NCBI GenBank assembly: GCA_903837355.1
Contig: CAILUI010000222.1
Location: forward strand, 1 to 36,816
DNA length: 36,816 nucleotides
Direction of reading: 5' to 3'
Source of the DNA: an uncultured Victivallales bacterium
GTDB lineage: Bacteria > Verrucomicrobiota > Lentisphaeria > Oligosphaerales > JAFGRS01
Position 1 is the stretch's first letter. Each line of letters opens with the position of its first letter. A program made the translations under genes and the position numbers. The notes below the pieces were generated by a model. It searched no databases, had not been told where the DNA came from, and saw nothing but the letters and a program-made list of their open reading frames with translations. Positions 34,775-36,816 of the stretch are shown one piece after another.

Positions 34775-35899
34775 ATGCGCAGGATGACGGGGCGCGAACG
34801 GCTCGAGGCTATCTTCCAGGGCCGGATCCCGGACCGGCCGGCCGTCAAGCTCTGGGGCTGCGACAACGCGCGGCGACCGCGGCATCCCGCCTACGAACCG
34901 ATCCACGACCTCGGCCTGCGCACCACCGACCTGATCTTTTCGGCCCAGTCGCCCTTTTCCCTCTATGCCGGCCGGCGGGCGCTGGAGTTGACCCACAGCA
35001 GCCGCCGGCCGACCGCTTCGCCTGAGTGGGCCGAGCAGGTGACCGTGATGCACACCCCTCTGGGCGACCTCGAGGAGGTGTTCCTGGCCAGCACCGGCAA
35101 CCGTCCTGGCTACCACAAGACCTACTACCTTAAGGAGCCCAACGACCTCCGTAAGCTTCTGTCGCTGCCCTACGAGCCCTTCGCGTTCTCACTGGACAAC
35201 TGGCAACGCCGCCAGGCGGATGTGGGTGGCAACGGCATCGCCATGTTCGGCCTGGACCACGCCATGTACGGCCTGCAACGCTTGATCGGCTCGGAGAACT
35301 TCGCCCTCTGGAGTTGGGACGCCGAGGACCTCTTGCTGCAGGTCATGCACCGTTTCGCCGAGCGCATCCTGGCGCACACGCAGGCGGCGCTGGCAGCAGG
35401 CGTACGCGGGGTCTTCGGTTGGGTCGGGCCGGAGCTCTGCATTCCGCCATTGATGTCCCCGGCGCTGTTTGACCGCTACGTAGCCGCCCTGGACAAGCCC
35501 TTGATCGACCTGATCCACAACGCGGGCAGTCGCGTCTGGGTCCATTGTCACGGCCGCATGACCCCGGTTCTGGAACGCTTCGTCGCCATGGGCGTCGACG
35601 TTCTGAACCCCATCGAACCCCCGCCGATGGGCGACATCACCCTCGAGCAGGCCTTCGCCAGGGTGGGGAACCGCATGGGGCTCGAGGGGAACCTCGAGAC
35701 CCACGACGTGATGATGGGAACACCCGAGATCCTACGGCCGAAGATCACGGCCGCCCTCGAGGCCGGACGCGGGCGCCGCTTCATCCTCTGCCCCTGCTCG
35801 GGCTACGATGAGAACGTCGACCCCAAGCCCCACGAGATCCTGAACTGGCGCTTCTTCCTCGAGGAGAGTGTTCGCCAGGCAGAGAGCCTGCGCGGCTGA
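34775..35899 (+). CDS. URO-D-like protein (second copy, stand-alone)
   Basis: 374 residues from the ATG at 34775, which has GGAGGA at 34763-34768. An earlier in-frame ATG at 34679 adds a Gly/Ala-rich stretch with no ribosome site. The barrel carries MTGRERLEAIFQGRIPDRPAVKLWG, GVRGVFGWVGPELCIPPLMSP, VWVHCHGRMTPVLERFVAMGVDVLNPIEPPPMGD and LEGNLETHDVMMGTPEI. These match the URO-D superfamily branch found with methyltransferase and catabolic clusters. The conserved His/Cys near VHCHG may hold a metal. It shares little obvious sequence with the copy at 11178, so they are probably different subfamilies. There is no operon partner on the same strand. Confidence 0.85.
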   Translation: MRRMTGRERLEAIFQGRIPDRPAVKLWGCDNARRPRHPAYEPIHDLGLRTTDLIFSAQSPFSLYAGRRALELTHSSRRPTASPEWAEQVTVMHTPLGDLEEVFLASTGNRPGYHKTYYLKEPNDLRKLLSLPYEPFAFSLDNWQRRQADVGGNGIAMFGLDHAMYGLQRLIGSENFALWSWDAEDLLLQVMHRFAERILAHTQAALAAGVRGVFGWVGPELCIPPLMSPALFDRYVAALDKPLIDLIHNAGSRVWVHCHGRMTPVLERFVAMGVDVLNPIEPPPMGDITLEQAFARVGNRMGLEGNLETHDVMMGTPEILRPKITAALEAGRGRRFILCPCSGYDENVDPKPHEILNWRFFLEESVRQAESLRG

Positions 35900-35948
35900 G
35901 GCCGGGACACCCGCCCGAGGCACGCGGCCCCGGTCGAGCGCGGTGGTG

Positions 35949-36314
35949 TTACTTCGCCGCGGCCGGCGCCTTGGCCGGCTCGGCCGCCGGGGTCTTGGCC
36001 GCCTCGGCCGGAGCCGGAGTCTTCTCCGGCGTCACGCCCTGGTCTTCCAGGATCTTGATGTACTTCGACGGGTCCTTCTGGATGGTCTTGATGCAGCCGC
36101 CACAGCAGACGTAGAGGCGCTTGCCCTCGACATCGCAGAAGAGGCTCTTGTTGATCTTCCCGCCCATCACGGGGCAGATGGCCTGGGCTTTGACGGGTGT
36201 CGTCGCGACCGCGGTCGCGTCCTTGGCCGCGGCGGCCGTGGCCTGCGCCAGGCAGGTGCTGGCCACGAGCAGCGCGCTGGCGGCGGCCATCATCACGATT
36301 CGCTGGATCTGCAT
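35949..36314 (-). CDS. secreted YHS-like metal-site protein
   Basis: 121 residues. A signal peptide (about 1-24, cleaved near CLAQA) is followed by ICPVMGGKINKSLF, LYVCCGGC and IKTIQKDPSKYIKIL. The order Cys-Pro-Val-Met-Gly, then a strand, then Cys-Cys-x-x-Cys (C47, C60, C70, C71, C74), and the Pro/Tyr helix match YHS/TRASH-type metal-binding domains. The tail after about 95 is Ala/Pro/Lys-rich and likely disordered. A copper or zinc handling role in the periplasm is inferred from the motif only. The ATG at 36314 follows AGGAG. It lies 108 bases after the stop of the truncated gene, on the same strand. Confidence 0.83.
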   Translation of the reverse strand: MQIQRIVMMAAASALLVASTCLAQATAAAAKDATAVATTPVKAQAICPVMGGKINKSLFCDVEGKRLYVCCGGCIKTIQKDPSKYIKILEDQGVTPEKTPAPAEAAKTPAAEPAKAPAAAK

Positions 36315-36422
36315 CTGCAGTCTCCTGTTGCCGTTCCCGGCGGGCCGGTCGCCCGACTGTCACGGGGTGACGGTTAGCGGCTTCGACCCGCGGTTTCGGC
36401 CGGGGTTCGCTGGCGGCGGGCA

Positions 36423-36816
36423 TCAGGTTGCGCGGGAGCGGTCCCCGGTGACGCTATCGGTCACCCAGCGCGAGAGGACGACGTCAGGCTGCAGCACGAG
36501 GGCCTTGGTCAGTGTGAAACTCGTGCGGCCGCTGTTACGCGAGATCAGCGACAAGGCGTAGGCGAGATCCTTGAAGCGTTCGCGGCAGACCTCCAGAACC
36601 GACCGGCCGGAGCCCCGAGCGGCAGCCAGGAGGGCGGCGCCGGCCGCCGGCGTAAAGGCAAGCTGCAGTCCGCACTCCTGGGCAAAGCCCTCGGCAAAGG
36701 CCGTCAGCTCGGCCTCCTGGGCCGCGGGGGCCACCGGCGCCACCGGCGCCACCGGCGCGGCGGTGGCCGCGAACGCAAACGGCGCGAGCACGAGAGTGAG
36801 ACTCAGGGCGAGCAAC
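36423..36816 (-). CDS. secreted protein of unknown function, N-terminus outside window
   Basis: At least 130 residues, open to the right edge. The visible N-terminal part LALSLTLVLAPFAFAATAA looks like the hydrophobic core of a signal peptide, so only a few residues are probably missing. A repeated Ala-Pro-Val linker (APVAPVAPVAP) follows, then a helical, Cys-containing domain (ECGLQLAFTPAAGAALLAAARG, VLEVCRERFKDLAYALSLI) and a beta-like end (TSFTLTKALVLQPDVVLSRWV). I do not recognise the family. It is followed on the same strand by the YHS-like gene. Confidence 0.6.
   Translation of the reverse strand, partial: LLALSLTLVLAPFAFAATAAPVAPVAPVAPAAQEAELTAFAEGFAQECGLQLAFTPAAGAALLAAARGSGRSVLEVCRERFKDLAYALSLISRNSGRTSFTLTKALVLQPDVVLSRWVTDSVTGDRSRAT

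Overview
This window is high-G+C bacterial chromosome with strong Shine-Dalgarno sites, short intergenic gaps and co-directional gene blocks. The gene content points to the PVC superphylum or a nearby environmental phylum (Planctomycetota, Lentisphaerota, Hydrogenedentota or Armatimonadota type): a DUF4838 protein, a GH109-type Gfo/Idh/MocA enzyme, two URO-D-like proteins, a protein of the hydrazine-synthase-alpha-like haem family, a DUF2760 protein, and a cysteine-containing DUF11 lipoprotein that resembles chlamydial OmcB. The phylum is an inference; no rRNA gene is present to settle it. I saw no tRNA, rRNA, CRISPR array or prophage.

Layout. The left edge (1-75, minus) holds the first codons of what looks like an IS4-type transposase, followed by short interspersed repeats. 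Then come pyrC (+), and convergent to it mscS and a very large secreted DUF4838 protein (-) whose N-terminus is separated by a one-base frameshift. A divergent Gfo/Idh/MocA dehydrogenase and a secreted basic-secretory-protein-type metallopeptidase follow (+). From 15563 down to 8422 (-) runs a six-gene block: aldo/keto reductase, GH109-type dehydrogenase/glycosidase, second aldo/keto reductase, URO-D-like protein, a secreted 625-residue protein of unknown family, and an AKR-like TIM barrel without a visible tetrad. Its leader contains long hairpins.

The plus-strand block 15886-18424 carries a nitrilase-family amidohydrolase, an RluA-type pseudouridine synthase and a FitAB/VapBC-type toxin-antitoxin pair. 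The minus block 25155-18544 encodes a secreted di-haem HzsA-like protein, a secreted GH-A clan glycosidase and a sodium:solute symporter whose start lies only a few bases beyond the glycosidase stop. Opposite it are another Gfo/Idh/MocA protein and a thioredoxin-fold lipoprotein (+). From 34381 down to 27036 (-) lie housekeeping and envelope genes: purB, an AEC carrier, a membrane zinc peptidase, DUF2760, a stand-alone Lrp/AsnC RAM domain coupled to era, and the OmcB-like lipoprotein. A second URO-D-like gene (+), a secreted YHS-like metal-site protein (-) and a truncated secreted protein (-) close the window.

How it fits together. Most accessory genes look like scavenging of glycosides or aminosugar-containing polymers: secreted glycan-active proteins outside, a Na+-coupled symporter for uptake, and NAD(P)-dependent Gfo/Idh/MocA and aldo/keto reductase enzymes inside. 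The role of the URO-D-like proteins (possibly corrinoid or methyl-transfer chemistry) and of the secreted unknown protein is not known. The most unusual items are the six-gene minus-strand block, the HzsA-like/GH-A/symporter unit, the OmcB-like lipoprotein with a perfect palindrome in its leader, and several families of small palindromic or tandem repeats in the gaps.
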